From assembly GCF_900112065.1 (NCBI RefSeq), contig NZ_FOKE01000013.1, positions 62,001 to 126,000 of the forward strand: DNA of 64,000 bases, written 5' to 3'. Below, one piece after another: positions 32,305-41,588 of the stretch. Source of the DNA: Cohnella sp. OV330. GTDB lineage: Bacteria > Bacillota > Bacilli > Paenibacillales > Paenibacillaceae. The notes beneath the pieces were generated by a model. The model worked only from the letters and a program-made list of their open reading frames with translations. It was not told the DNA's origin and ran no database searches. Positions within the stretch are counted from its first letter, which is position 1. The number at the start of each line of letters is the position of its first letter. The translations under genes were made by a program, and so were the position numbers.

Positions 32305-33540
32305 ATGCGCTTCGTCATTGCCCCGGATTCATACAAAGGCAGCCTGTCCTCGCGGGAGGTCGGCGCCGTCATGGCGGCGGCCATCCGCCGCGAAATCCCG
32401 CACGCCGAGTTCGACGTCGTCCCGATGGCGGACGGCGGCGAAGGCACCGTCGAGGCGCTCGTCGGCGCCTGCGGCGGCCGCTGCGAGGAAGTCGCCGTGC
32501 ACGGCCCGCTGGAGCCCGGCGCCTCGGCGCTCATCGGCCTGATCGAGCTAGACGGCGAGCCGGTCTACGTCATCGAGACGGCGAATATATGCGGTCTGCC
32601 GATGATCCCGGCGGATCGCCGCGATCCGTACGCCGCGACCTCGCGCGGACTTGGGGAAGCGATCGCGCATGCGCTGGACCGCGGCGCCCGGCGCCTGATC
32701 GTCGGGCTCGGCGGCAGCGCCGTGAACGACGGGGGCATGGGCATGCTCGCGGCGCTCGGCGTGCGATTTATGGATAGAGACGGTCGGACGCTGGAAGGCC
32801 GGGGCGGCGATCTGCTGCGCGTGGCCGAGGTCGACTGGAGCGGCCTGGATCCGCGGCTCGCGGCGTGCGCGATCACGGCGGCCAGCGATGTGACAAGCCC
32901 GCTGACGGGACCGGAGGGCGCGTCGCTCGTATTCGGGCCGCAGAAGGGCGCATCGCCGGCGCAAGCCGCGGAGCTGGACGAGGCGATGCGCGCGTATGCG
33001 GCGCTGCTGGAGCGGCCGGGCGGGCCGGGTGTGGGCGGAGCCAAGGCGGTCGAGCCGAGCCCGGCTGACGAGGCTGACGAGAACGGGCTGAGCGGTGCCG
33101 AGGCGGATAAAGCCGGCGCGAATGGGCCGCGCCTGTCGGAGCAGCCCGGCGCCGGCGCTGCCGGCGGGCTCGGCTTCGCGCTGCTGCGGCTCGGCGCCCG
33201 GATCGAATCCGGCGCCGAGGTGGCGGCCCGGGCGGCCGGACTGAAAGCGCGGATCGCGGGCGCCGACTGGGTGCTGACCGGCGAGGGACGCACCGACGCG
33301 CAGACGCTGAGCGGCAAGCTGCCCTTCCGCGTCGCGCAGTGGGCGGCGGCCGAAGGCGTACCCGCGATTCTCGTGTCCGGCGGTCTCGGCCCGGACATCG
33401 AACCTCTCTATGATGCGTTCGCCGCGGTCTTCCCGATCGTCGGCCGTCCCTCGACGCTGGACGAATGCCTGTCGGAAGCGGAGGACAATCTGGCCCGAAC
33501 GGCACGCAATGTCGCAAGGTTGATCAAGACGAAGAGATAA
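32305..33540 (+). CDS. Glycerate kinase with low-complexity insertion
   Basis: 411 residues of the GlxK/GarK family, phosphorylating D-glycerate to phosphoglycerate: MRFVIAPDSYKGSLSS start, PMADGGEGTVEAL, GLGGSAVNDGGMGMLAALG, TGEGRTDAQTLSGKLP. Typical length is about 375-380. Here about residues 234-285 hold a Gly/Ala/Pro/Glu-rich segment between two conserved blocks, probably a surface loop. The ATG at 32305 follows GGGAGGAG. The next gene is a tartronate-semialdehyde-reductase-like enzyme, so both steps of glycerate formation and activation are together. Confidence 0.92.
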   Translation: MRFVIAPDSYKGSLSSREVGAVMAAAIRREIPHAEFDVVPMADGGEGTVEALVGACGGRCEEVAVHGPLEPGASALIGLIELDGEPVYVIETANICGLPMIPADRRDPYAATSRGLGEAIAHALDRGARRLIVGLGGSAVNDGGMGMLAALGVRFMDRDGRTLEGRGGDLLRVAEVDWSGLDPRLAACAITAASDVTSPLTGPEGASLVFGPQKGASPAQAAELDEAMRAYAALLERPGGPGVGGAKAVEPSPADEADENGLSGAEADKAGANGPRLSEQPGAGAAGGLGFALLRLGARIESGAEVAARAAGLKARIAGADWVLTGEGRTDAQTLSGKLPFRVAQWAAAEGVPAILVSGGLGPDIEPLYDAFAAVFPIVGRPSTLDECLSEAEDNLARTARNVARLIKTKR

Positions 33541-33560
33541 CGCCGAGGAGCGTGAACGAC

Positions 33561-34718
33561 TTGAAGAAGATCGGATTCATCGGGTTGGGAAATATGGGCT
33601 TGCCGATGACGGAAAATCTCATTAAGGCAGGCTACGAGGTTTACGGCTTGAATCGCAGCAAAGCGGCCGAGGATCGCTTTGCCGCATTGGGCGGCCAGGT
33701 CGGCTTTGATCGCGCGCGGCTGGCGGCGGAGATGGATCTCATCGTCACCTGCCTGCCGATGCCCGCCGACGTGGAAGAGGTCTACCTTGGATCCGACGGA
33801 CTCGTCTCCAGTGGAAGAGAAGGCCTCGTGCTGGTCGACTGCAGCACGGTCGGCCCTGCCTTGTCTCGTAAAATCGGCGCAGCCGCGGCCGAACGCGGCC
33901 TCCGGTTCCTCGACGCGCCGGTCAGCGGCGGGACGACGGGCGCGGTGGCGGGGACGCTCAGCATCATGGTCGGCGGCGACGAAGAGACGTTTCGTCTTGC
34001 GCAGCCGGTACTCGCCGCGATGGGCCAGCAGATCGACCTCGTCGGCCCCGTCGGCAGCGGCTCCGTCGTCAAGCTGGTCAACCAGCTCATGGTCGGCATC
34101 CACACGCAGGCCGTCAGCGAAGCGCTGGCGCTGGGCAGGAAAGCGGGGCTGGACGAGGCGCAGCTGGTGAACGTGCTCCTGGCCAGCTTCGCCAGCAGCC
34201 GCATCCTCGATCGGCATTATAAAAACCATATCGGACCGGGGCGCTTCGAAGCCGGCTTCGCCGTCAAGCTGCTAGCCAAGGATCTCACGCTCGCGGCCGA
34301 GCTCGCCGCGCAGTCCGGCGTCGGCCTGTCCGCGGGACGCCGGGTCAAAGGCCTGCTCGACGGCGCCGTTCGCGACGGCTTCGCCGAGCAGGACATGGCG
34401 GCGATGCTGAATTATCAGCTCCTGCGCGACGAACCGGGGGAGCCTATCAAGCACTTCGCCGTCTTCCTGCCGATGAAGGATCCCGAGCTCAGCGTGAAGC
34501 ATCGCGAGGAGCACCTGCAATTCCTGGCGGAGCGCCGCGCCGAAGGAAAGCTTCATGCCAACGGCCGATTCGTCGACGGCGCCGGCGGCCTCGTCATCTA
34601 CAAGGCGCGTTCCTTGGAGGAGGCGGAATCTTGGGTAAAGCAGGATCCATATGTCGTCCTGGGCGCCCGAGGCTACGAGATCCACGAGTGGGATATCGTG
34701 CTAGCGGAAGAGGCCTAG
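33561..34718 (+). CDS. Tartronate-semialdehyde-reductase-like dehydrogenase fused to YCII domain
   Basis: 385 residues. About 1-290 is a beta-hydroxyacid dehydrogenase of the HIBADH/GarR group: IGFIGLGNMGLPMTENL, DAPVSGGTTGAVAGTLSIMV, catalytic Lys in GSGSVVKLVNQLMVG and KDLTLA. About 298-385 is a YCII-related dimeric alpha/beta barrel (FAVFLPMKDPELSVKHREEH, then SWVKQDPYVVLGARGYEIHEW). The fusion is unusual. TTG at 33561 was chosen because GAGGAG lies ten bases upstream; a GTG three codons earlier is only one base from it. With glycerate kinase it suggests tartronate semialdehyde to D-glycerate to phosphoglycerate. Confidence 0.88.
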   Translation: MKKIGFIGLGNMGLPMTENLIKAGYEVYGLNRSKAAEDRFAALGGQVGFDRARLAAEMDLIVTCLPMPADVEEVYLGSDGLVSSGREGLVLVDCSTVGPALSRKIGAAAAERGLRFLDAPVSGGTTGAVAGTLSIMVGGDEETFRLAQPVLAAMGQQIDLVGPVGSGSVVKLVNQLMVGIHTQAVSEALALGRKAGLDEAQLVNVLLASFASSRILDRHYKNHIGPGRFEAGFAVKLLAKDLTLAAELAAQSGVGLSAGRRVKGLLDGAVRDGFAEQDMAAMLNYQLLRDEPGEPIKHFAVFLPMKDPELSVKHREEHLQFLAERRAEGKLHANGRFVDGAGGLVIYKARSLEEAESWVKQDPYVVLGARGYEIHEWDIVLAEEA

Positions 34719-34720
34719 TG

Positions 34721-34994
34721 CCATCCTGCAGAAGTACATCATCCAAAGCCAATATGACGGTTTTTTGCGATCTATCGCGCAATAGTGCAGGGTAGCCCGT
34801 CTCTTTGAGCGAGATCCGGTGCGTTTCCGGTGAAAATCCTGCACTTGTGCACGATAGGCGGAACGACTGGAGCGTGCTGATCTCGGTCGTGTACTTTTGC
34901 ACGATAGATCGTCTTGAATCAGACGATCGTCAAGCTATCTCGGTCGTGTACTTTTGCACGATAGATCGTCTTGAATCAGACGATCGTCAAGCTA
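34721..34994. repeat. Four-box palindrome array plus 57-bp perfect tandem duplication
   Basis: Boxes of the family CTATC-TGCA-N4-TGCA-CGATAG, with ATC-equivalent positions at 34723, 34774, 34836 and 34886, give spacings 51, 62 and 50. The last box and its flank (34881-34937) are duplicated exactly at 34938-34994. The duplicated unit also contains the hairpin GATCGTCT-N6-AGACGATC. It lies between the convergent dehydrogenase-YCII and GH43 genes. No gene seen in 34719-35077. Confidence 0.85.
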
Positions 34995-35077
34995 TGAGTT
35001 CTCCTTTTTGGCGGGTCGTACGCTTCCGCCTGAGGGGGACTCTTTTTATTAGCCTCCCCGCCGTACCCTTTTTCCGC

Positions 35078-36349
35078 CTACTTCAACCATTCGACCGACA
35101 AGCCTTCGATTCGGATCTCTCCGTACCCTCCTGCAAGCTTGACCGTATTGACCGCCCCCGGATCCAGACGCACGGTGAGCGAAGTTTGCCCGCCATCTGC
35201 CTGCAGCGCGTTCAACAGCGAGCAGTCGGCGCCGTTTACGAAAAGCCTCAGCTTGGCCAGCCTCTCGCCCGTCGTATAATGCACCGCGAGCGTAGCCCGG
35301 CCCCCGCTGCCGCCGTCGACCCCGCGGAACTCGCAGGAAGACGAAGTCCCTTCCATGCCGACGACGGCGTAGGCGCCCCCCTCCGCAAGGACGATGGCTG
35401 CATCCCCGCCCGTCTCGCAGCCGTCGACCGGATAAAAGGTTCGCTCATTTCCCCTGGCAGAAGAACCGGCTTGAACGGCCCGAACGCCTTCTTCCGTCTG
35501 CCGCACCGTGCGAATGGCTCCGTCTTCGTCAAACTGCAGCTCGTCGATGCATACGCTGCGCAAGTTGCCTTGCTCGGAGATCGCCTGATTGTGGTAAAAC
35601 AAATACCATCGTCCCTTGTACTGGACAACCGATCCGTGCGTCGTCGAGCAGCCTGTCGGCTCCAGGAAAATGCCCCGATAGGTCCACGGGCCGAGCGGAT
35701 GCTCGCTCGTCGCGTAGCGCATCCGGTTTTTGTCGTGCAGATTGTCCGCGTAGGTTAAATAGTAGACACCGTCGCGCTTGAACGTCCATGCCGCCTCGTG
35801 AAAATCCGCCAGACCGGCCATGTCGGCCATCTCGCCCTTGATGGACATCATGTCGTCGTTCAGCTCGCCGCCATGGCAGACGCCGCCTCCGCCGTAGTAC
35901 ATATACGCTCGCCCGTCGTCGTCCTGGAAAACGCACGGATCGATCATCGCGAAGCCGCCGAGTCCTTCGATATAACCGCGGTCGACGAACCCGGTTGCGG
36001 GCTTGTCGCTCGTCGCGACGCCGATCTTCCACGTATCGTTCCAGTCGGAGCCGCTGGGATGCGGATAATAGAAGTAATAGGTGCCGTTCCTGTAGGCGCA
36101 GTCGGGCGCCCACATGAAGCCGCCTTCGGGTCTTCCCCAAGACACGTCGTCCGAGCGCAGAATCTCCCCCTCGTCCACCCAATTCACCAGATCGTCCGAC
36201 GAGAAAACGTGGTAGCGGTCCATCAGATCGCAGCCCCTCGGCGGGTCCATGTCGTGCGAGGCATAAATATAGATTCTGCCGTCTTCCCATACATGAGCCG
36301 ACGGGTCGGCCGTGAAGATCGAGGTGATAATCGGATTTTTAGCGTTCAT
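35078..36349 (-). CDS. Glycoside hydrolase family 43 protein with C-terminal CBM6-like domain
   Basis: 423 residues without signal peptide. The five-bladed propeller spans about 1-295 with the three acidic residues expected: Asp in TADPSAHVWEDGRIYIYAS, Asp in GGFAMIDPCVFQDDDG, and Glu in LADFHEAAWTFKRDGVYYL. About 310-423 form a beta-sandwich of the CBM6 type. Likely an arabinofuranosidase or xylosidase acting on imported oligosaccharides. No operon partner; convergent with the dehydrogenase-YCII gene. Confidence 0.92.
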   Translation of the reverse strand: MNAKNPIITSIFTADPSAHVWEDGRIYIYASHDMDPPRGCDLMDRYHVFSSDDLVNWVDEGEILRSDDVSWGRPEGGFMWAPDCAYRNGTYYFYYPHPSGSDWNDTWKIGVATSDKPATGFVDRGYIEGLGGFAMIDPCVFQDDDGRAYMYYGGGGVCHGGELNDDMMSIKGEMADMAGLADFHEAAWTFKRDGVYYLTYADNLHDKNRMRYATSEHPLGPWTYRGIFLEPTGCSTTHGSVVQYKGRWYLFYHNQAISEQGNLRSVCIDELQFDEDGAIRTVRQTEEGVRAVQAGSSARGNERTFYPVDGCETGGDAAIVLAEGGAYAVVGMEGTSSSCEFRGVDGGSGGRATLAVHYTTGERLAKLRLFVNGADCSLLNALQADGGQTSLTVRLDPGAVNTVKLAGGYGEIRIEGLSVEWLK

Positions 36350-36476
36350 GCCGCACTCTCCTTAGCGCGCCTGCCGCGCGTTTTCTCCCTCATTGTAAAG
36401 CACGCATCCGGGCGCTCCCATAAGGCGATCGAAAACGAAGTCTGCCGATCTTGTCTTCTTTTTGCCGCCCGAATCG

Positions 36477-36522
36477 CAAAAAAGCGGCTGCGGAAGACGC
36501 GTCTCCCGAAAGCCGCCGCAAG
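36477..36522 (-). terminator. Terminator of the GH71/99-like gene
   Basis: On the minus strand GCGGC-GGC and GCAGCCGC arms with an inner GGGAGAC/GTCTTCC pairing are followed by six T. It starts right after the stop codon. Confidence 0.65.
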
Positions 36523-36524
36523 TC

Positions 36525-38624
36525 TTATTGATGGGTGGTCGGATGCGAAGCCGTGACCGGAATCTGCCCCTTGAACATCCGGTTGATATCGCCCGCCAGA
36601 CGCAGATAGAAATCCGAGGACAAGGCGACGCCGTCTGCGTCGAGCGTGAGGAAGTACTGGTTCGTCGGGATCATCGAGCTATTCTCGGCGATCTTGGCGA
36701 TGGCCGTGCCTTCGTCGTACTCGTCGAACATGGCGATATAGCCTGTGTTGATGCCCCACTGCTTCATCCTGTAGGCCTGCTGCCACATGAAGTCGCCGTG
36801 CAGCCGCGGATTTTCGTTGCGCGGGCCGCCAGTCATGTTGGACCATGCCGAGCCGGGCCAGATGACGGGCTGATAGGCGATATTTCGCTGCTGCGTATAG
36901 GTAAAGTCAGGCCCGTATTGGTTCGCGCTGTAGCTGTCGACGTCGGCGAGCCCGTTGCGCCCGAAGCGCCCGACGAACCACGGCGAGAGCATGTCGAGCG
37001 ATTCGTACACGCTCATGAAATCGGGCTTCGAATCGTTGTTGCCCGTCCGCCAGTAAGTCGGCACGCCCCCGATCACGTAAACGTTCTGCGCCTTGAACCA
37101 GTTGATCAGATTCTGGTGCTCGGCAGCGGTGCCCGGACGGTCGGTGAATCCGATACCCCAGATGCAGACGACAACTTTGCCGTTCTGCTTCGCATAGGCG
37201 TTCGATGTAGTCAGATGCATATTGTTCACGACGTTCGTCGTCCAATCGTGCTTGACCGCGTTCAGCCAGTTGCTCGCGTCCATGCCGGTAATGTCGTACA
37301 TGACGTAAAACTTGCGGTTGTAAGTCTCGGCCGCGTTCTTTACTTTTACGGCCACGCTGTCGCGGTTCGTCTTCCAATTGTTCGGCGTATCGCTCTCGTC
37401 GGCCCCGAAGCGTTGAAGCGCCGCGCCGTCGATGTTGTACGTCTGCATCCATTCGAAGTGCTTGTTGACCGTCTCCTGGTCGTAGGAGGAGAAAAGCTTT
37501 GCCTGCGTACCGTTGCCGAAGTTCGCCAGATTCGTCTGATACAGCTTCGAATACTCGCGAATGTCCGGGTACAGCTCGAAGTTCACGTTCGAGCCGGCGG
37601 CCGGCGCGCTGCTGTTCTTGGACCAGTGGACCCACCCGCCGTTCGGCGAGGCGTCGCCTTGCGCATTGAACCAGCCTTGGTAGCCGGCGAACAGCTTGCC
37701 GACGACGTCCCCGCCGGACGTCGGGGCACCCGTGCCGAACTTGAACCAGTTGAGGTTAAAAAGATTGCCCGCGCCGCCCGTAAATTTGACGTACAAATTG
37801 TGGATGCCCGTTGCCCCGGACGCCTGCCCGCTTGCCGTCGTCCAATTCTGCCAACCGCCCGTGCCGCTCGCCGAGACGGTCCCGATCAGCGTTCCCGTCA
37901 AGCTGTCCAGCCGGAATTCGATCGAACCGCCTCCGGCCGCGCTGGCTACGCGCGCCTGAACGCTAGAAGCTCCGCTGCCGAAGTCGACGCCCGCGAACAG
38001 GAGGTAGTCGCCATTGTCGATGAAGCCCACGTTCGAGCCGCCGCCGGCATCGGATGTCGGTTCCGTTTGAATGCCGGACTGGCTGCTGTAGGCTTCCGCC
38101 TCGATCTGGTTAAAGGCCGACAGTCCCGACGCAAACTTGAACCACAGCAGGTTGAACAAATTGCCGCTGCCGCCGGTAAACTTCAAATACAGCGTGTGAA
38201 CGCCGCTCGCGCCCGACGCATTTGCCGTTACCGTCGTCCAGTTTTGCCATCCGCCGGTGCCCGGGACTTGCGCCGTGGCGATCAGGGTCCCGTTTACGCC
38301 GTCGAGCCTCGCTTCGATCGCGCCGCCGCTCGCGTTGCTGGCAACGCGCAACTGAAAGGTGCTCGCGCCGCTGCCGAAGTCGACGTTCGCGAAAGCGATA
38401 TAGTCGCCGTTGTCGATAAAGGCGACGTTCTGTCCGCCTTCGGCCGAGGTCTCCAGTTGAATGCCGGACTGGCTGCTATACCCCGACGCCGCCGTCTGAA
38501 CAAAAGCGGATGCGGCGGAGGCGATCGACGGAGACCAGCCCCATTGGCCGAGCAGCAATGCCGCCGCCAGCAGCGCCGCGCAGTAACGCGGCCATGTCAT
38601 CCGGTAACGTTTGTTGACGTTCAT
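36525..38624 (-). CDS. Secreted CBM6-CBM6-GH71/99-like glycoside hydrolase
   Basis: 699 residues. Signal peptide about 1-37 (CAALLAAALLLGQWGW, cleavage after IASA). Two CBM6-type domains (about 45-165 and 170-290) share FIDNGDY and GTGGWQNWTT blocks, so they arose by duplication. The catalytic part from about 300 (VGKLFAGYQGWFNAQGD, VHWSKN, FGADESDTPNNWK, MYDITGMD, MFDEYDEGTAI) resembles GH71/GH99-like endo-acting enzymes. The start at 38624 is ten bases after GGAGG; another ATG three codons earlier overlaps that site. Probably attacks a plant or fungal polysaccharide outside the cell. Confidence 0.87.
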   Translation of the reverse strand: MNVNKRYRMTWPRYCAALLAAALLLGQWGWSPSIASAASAFVQTAASGYSSQSGIQLETSAEGGQNVAFIDNGDYIAFANVDFGSGASTFQLRVASNASGGAIEARLDGVNGTLIATAQVPGTGGWQNWTTVTANASGASGVHTLYLKFTGGSGNLFNLLWFKFASGLSAFNQIEAEAYSSQSGIQTEPTSDAGGGSNVGFIDNGDYLLFAGVDFGSGASSVQARVASAAGGGSIEFRLDSLTGTLIGTVSASGTGGWQNWTTASGQASGATGIHNLYVKFTGGAGNLFNLNWFKFGTGAPTSGGDVVGKLFAGYQGWFNAQGDASPNGGWVHWSKNSSAPAAGSNVNFELYPDIREYSKLYQTNLANFGNGTQAKLFSSYDQETVNKHFEWMQTYNIDGAALQRFGADESDTPNNWKTNRDSVAVKVKNAAETYNRKFYVMYDITGMDASNWLNAVKHDWTTNVVNNMHLTTSNAYAKQNGKVVVCIWGIGFTDRPGTAAEHQNLINWFKAQNVYVIGGVPTYWRTGNNDSKPDFMSVYESLDMLSPWFVGRFGRNGLADVDSYSANQYGPDFTYTQQRNIAYQPVIWPGSAWSNMTGGPRNENPRLHGDFMWQQAYRMKQWGINTGYIAMFDEYDEGTAIAKIAENSSMIPTNQYFLTLDADGVALSSDFYLRLAGDINRMFKGQIPVTASHPTTHQ

Positions 38625-39020
38625 CAAATGCATGCCTCCTCGTTCGTATGAAAATCGCCGGACATAGCCGGCCCTGTGCGCATCGCGTACGTATCGTGAA
38701 GCTCGCTTTGCCGTCGGGATGCCTTGTCTCCTTGGTGACTCGGCGCTTTGACGCCTTGCCATGCAGAACCTCTCGCGTCGCCCATTCCGCTTGCAACAAC
38801 CCGTTTCGTCCCACCTCCCTCGCGATCGGCAGTTCGGCTGTGCGTAAAGGCTTTCAAGTTTGATGACGCCGACCTGTAAAAAGCTTACAACCGTTAGAGG
38901 TTGTTGGTAAGGAGGCGATATTTAACTTAAGCGGACGATCCAAGCCTTTCGATGTTGGGGCGCCTGTCAAAAAAGCCGGTTATCGTAGAGCGTGGGGCAA
39001 TGGTGTTACGATGGCGGAAA
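38625..39020. other. Intergenic upstream of the secreted hydrolase, no gene seen
   Basis: No supported coding sequence. CTTACAACC-N6-GGTTGTTGGTAAG (about 38886-38913) is an imperfect hairpin. The promoter of the minus-strand hydrolase should lie here but no clear -10/-35 pair was found. Confidence 0.4.
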
Positions 39021-39206
39021 AGCGGACTCAGGATCCCCTATTTCAGAGTAACCAGCTTCTGAGCGGGCGTTCCGGACTCAGGTTCCGTTATTCGCGCCAA
39101 AGTGGGGGGATCAGGGGCGTTAAAAGTAATTAGCGTACCTCCTGTCCGCAACAGGCCGGTTTTGGCAGCAAAATGCGAGATTAGCGGATTCTCTGTCCGC
39201 GGAGCG
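39021..39206. repeat. Four-box palindrome array 3' of catalase gene
   Basis: Boxes of the AGCGGA-N8-TCCGC family with CGGAY-equivalent cores at 39023, 39073, 39134 and 39185; spacings 50, 61 and 51. The first two end in CTATT or GTTATT, and the last two are led by AATTA or GATTA, giving dyad symmetry. No coding sequence. Confidence 0.75.
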
Positions 39207-39210
39207 GCCA

Positions 39211-39250
39211 CAAAAAAAGAAGCAGCCCCTGCCGAGGCTGCTTCTTCTGC
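39211..39250 (-). terminator. Terminator of katE
   Basis: An 11-bp stem (AAGAAGCAGCC / GGCTGCTTCTT) with an eight-base loop, followed on the minus strand by seven T. It lies just past the catalase stop. Confidence 0.85.
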
Positions 39251-39268
39251 TTCTTCGCGATTTGAGCG

Positions 39269-41389
39269 CTATTGTACCTTCCGCGTCCAATGCCGGTGCG
39301 CCGCGATCGCCTCGACGAAAGATTTGGCGAAGGCGGCGTCCGGCGCGCCCGCGACGACGACGCCGGGCTCGTTCCAGGCCGGCTGGTTCACCGAGCCCGT
39401 CGCCTTGGCGCCTGCCGGCGTCGGCGCGCCGACGCCCGCCGCGGTGAGCAGGTCCGCGCCTTCGCCGATCGCGGCGATCGGCTTGTAGTGGCGGTACGCC
39501 TGGCGGACGAAGTCCACCGCCAGCGGCTGCGCCAGCAGCGCGTCGACGCTCTCGCGGCCGCCCGCGACATAGACGGCGTCGAACAGGACGGAGTCCGCCG
39601 ACTCCAGGTGGTGCATGACCTCGACCTGCCCGTCGGCGTCCGTCGGCAGGAAACCGAGCTTCGTGCTCACGAGCTCCGCCGTGACGCCCGCCACTGCGAG
39701 CGGCGCGAGCACCTCCTTCAGCTCGGCTTCCGCGAACGTTTTGGCCGTCAGCACGGCCACCTTGCGCGTCTTGGCTGACTTGGCCTTGTTCATGATGCTG
39801 AGCGCAGGCGACTTCATCGTCACTGCCGGCTGCGTCGTATCCGCCGGCGGCAGCGCCCCGATCGCGTCGGCGAGCTGCGTCGCGAGCCCCGGGTCGACCT
39901 GCGCGAACACGTCGACCGTCCGCTGGCGCACGTCCTTGTTCATCACCTTGCTCAGCTCGAACTGGAACGCCTTGACGATGTGCAGCTGCTCCACCTCCGA
40001 CAGGCTCTGATAGAACATCGCCGCCTGGCCGAAGTGATCCTTGAAGCTGTCGCTGCGGGCGCGGACCTTGCGCCCCTCCACCTTTTCCTCGTAATGCTTG
40101 TAGCCGCCCTCCGACTCAGGCGCCGGCGCGGGCGTATTTCCCGCGATGCCGTTCTTATGGTAGGCGACCTGCCCCGGATTGATCGTCATCCGCGCCATGC
40201 CGTCGCGCTGGTTGTTGTGGACCGGCGCTACGGGACGGTTGATCGGCAGCTCGTGGAAGTTCGGTCCGCCAACGCGCTTGAGCTGCGTATCGGTATAGGA
40301 GAAGAGGCGCCCCTGCAGCAGCGGGTCGTTCGAGAAGTCGATACCCGGCACGACGTGGCCCGGGTGGAACGCAACCTGTTCCGTTTCCGCGAAAAAGTTG
40401 TCCGTATTGCGGTTCAGCGTCATTTTTCCGATCAGCCGCACCGGCACGAGCTCCTCCGGCCACAGCTTGGTCGGATCGAGGATATCGAAGTCGAAGTTAA
40501 ATTCCTCGTCCTCTTCGATCAGCTGGACGCCGAGCTCCCATTCCGGGAAGTTGCCCTGCTCGATCGCGTCCCACAGGTCGCGGCGGTGGAAGTCCGGGTC
40601 CTTGCCCGCGATCTTCTGCGTCTCGTCCCAGACGGTCGAGTGCACGCCGAGCACCGGCTTCCAATGAAACTTCACGAAGCGCGCTACGCCATCCGCGTTG
40701 ACGAGGCGGAACGTGTTGACGCCGAAGCCTTCCATCATGCGGTAGCTGCGCGGCAGGGCGCGATCGCTCATCGCCCACATGACCATATGCGCGGCCTCGG
40801 TGTTCGTCGTGACGAAATCCCAGAACGTGTCGTGCGCCGACTGCGCCTGGGGCACCTCATTATGCGGCTCCGGCTTCACCGCGTGGACGAAGTCGGGGAA
40901 CTTGATCGCATCCTGGATGAAGAACACCGGGATGTTGTTGCCGACGAGATCGTAGTTGCCTTCCTCGGTATAAAATTTAACGGCGAAGCCCCGCACGTCC
41001 CGCACCGTGTCGGCCGACCCGCGGGAGCCGGCGACGGTGGAGAAGCGGACGAACACCGGCGTCTTGACCGACGGATCCTGCAAAAAGCCGGCCTTCGTGA
41101 TGTCCGCCTGCGGCTCGTACACTTGAAAGTAGCCGTGCGCGCCGAAGCCTCTGGCATGCACGACCCGCTCCGGGATGCGCTCGTGGTCGAAGTGCGTCAT
41201 TTTCTCGCGAAAATGAAAGTCCTCCAGCAGCGTCGGCCCTCGTTCGCCCGCCTTGAGGGAAAACTCGTCCTCGGCCATGCGCAGGCCCTGATTCGTGGTC
41301 AGCTTCTGCCCGGTAGCGTCCACCGTGTACTGCCCCAGCTGCTCGTCCTTGACTGTTTTCTCCGGCCTTCCGTCTTTCTTCTTCGCCAT
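39269..41389 (-). CDS. katE: Large-subunit catalase (HPII type)
   Basis: 706 residues, the long clade-2 catalase. The distal His is in RVVHARGFGAHGYFQVYE, with an RFSTVAGSRGSADT block, the Asn region NNIPVFFIQDAIKFPDFVHA and the proximal heme ligand region GRLFSYTDTQLKRVGGPNF. About residues 550-706 form the extra DJ-1/PfpI-like C-terminal domain (KVAVLTAKTFAEAEL, DAVYVAGGRESVDALL) that only large catalases carry. It converts hydrogen peroxide to water and oxygen, probably in stationary or sporulating cells. GAGGAGG stands nine bases before the start. Confidence 0.96.
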   Translation of the reverse strand: MAKKKDGRPEKTVKDEQLGQYTVDATGQKLTTNQGLRMAEDEFSLKAGERGPTLLEDFHFREKMTHFDHERIPERVVHARGFGAHGYFQVYEPQADITKAGFLQDPSVKTPVFVRFSTVAGSRGSADTVRDVRGFAVKFYTEEGNYDLVGNNIPVFFIQDAIKFPDFVHAVKPEPHNEVPQAQSAHDTFWDFVTTNTEAAHMVMWAMSDRALPRSYRMMEGFGVNTFRLVNADGVARFVKFHWKPVLGVHSTVWDETQKIAGKDPDFHRRDLWDAIEQGNFPEWELGVQLIEEDEEFNFDFDILDPTKLWPEELVPVRLIGKMTLNRNTDNFFAETEQVAFHPGHVVPGIDFSNDPLLQGRLFSYTDTQLKRVGGPNFHELPINRPVAPVHNNQRDGMARMTINPGQVAYHKNGIAGNTPAPAPESEGGYKHYEEKVEGRKVRARSDSFKDHFGQAAMFYQSLSEVEQLHIVKAFQFELSKVMNKDVRQRTVDVFAQVDPGLATQLADAIGALPPADTTQPAVTMKSPALSIMNKAKSAKTRKVAVLTAKTFAEAELKEVLAPLAVAGVTAELVSTKLGFLPTDADGQVEVMHHLESADSVLFDAVYVAGGRESVDALLAQPLAVDFVRQAYRHYKPIAAIGEGADLLTAAGVGAPTPAGAKATGSVNQPAWNEPGVVVAGAPDAAFAKSFVEAIAAHRHWTRKVQ

Positions 41390-41588
41390 GCGCGCGCATC
41401 CTCCTCGGTAATGGTCGTATTCACCAGCGTTTCCTATGTAGCGACGGTTAACCGGAACTCTTTACCCGCGTTCGCGACGGATTAAGCAGGTACGCCTAGC
41501 AAGTCGGATCGAACGCCGGCAGCGCTTCGTTTTCGTACCACGCGGACTTTGCTATACTTAAGATCACCAATCCCAAGGAGGTGTCCCC

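Noticed and set aside
36462..38651. Plus-strand frame of over 700 codons opposite the secreted CBM6 protein
   Set aside because: No signal, domain or ribosome site; it mirrors the duplicated CBM6 coding sequence.
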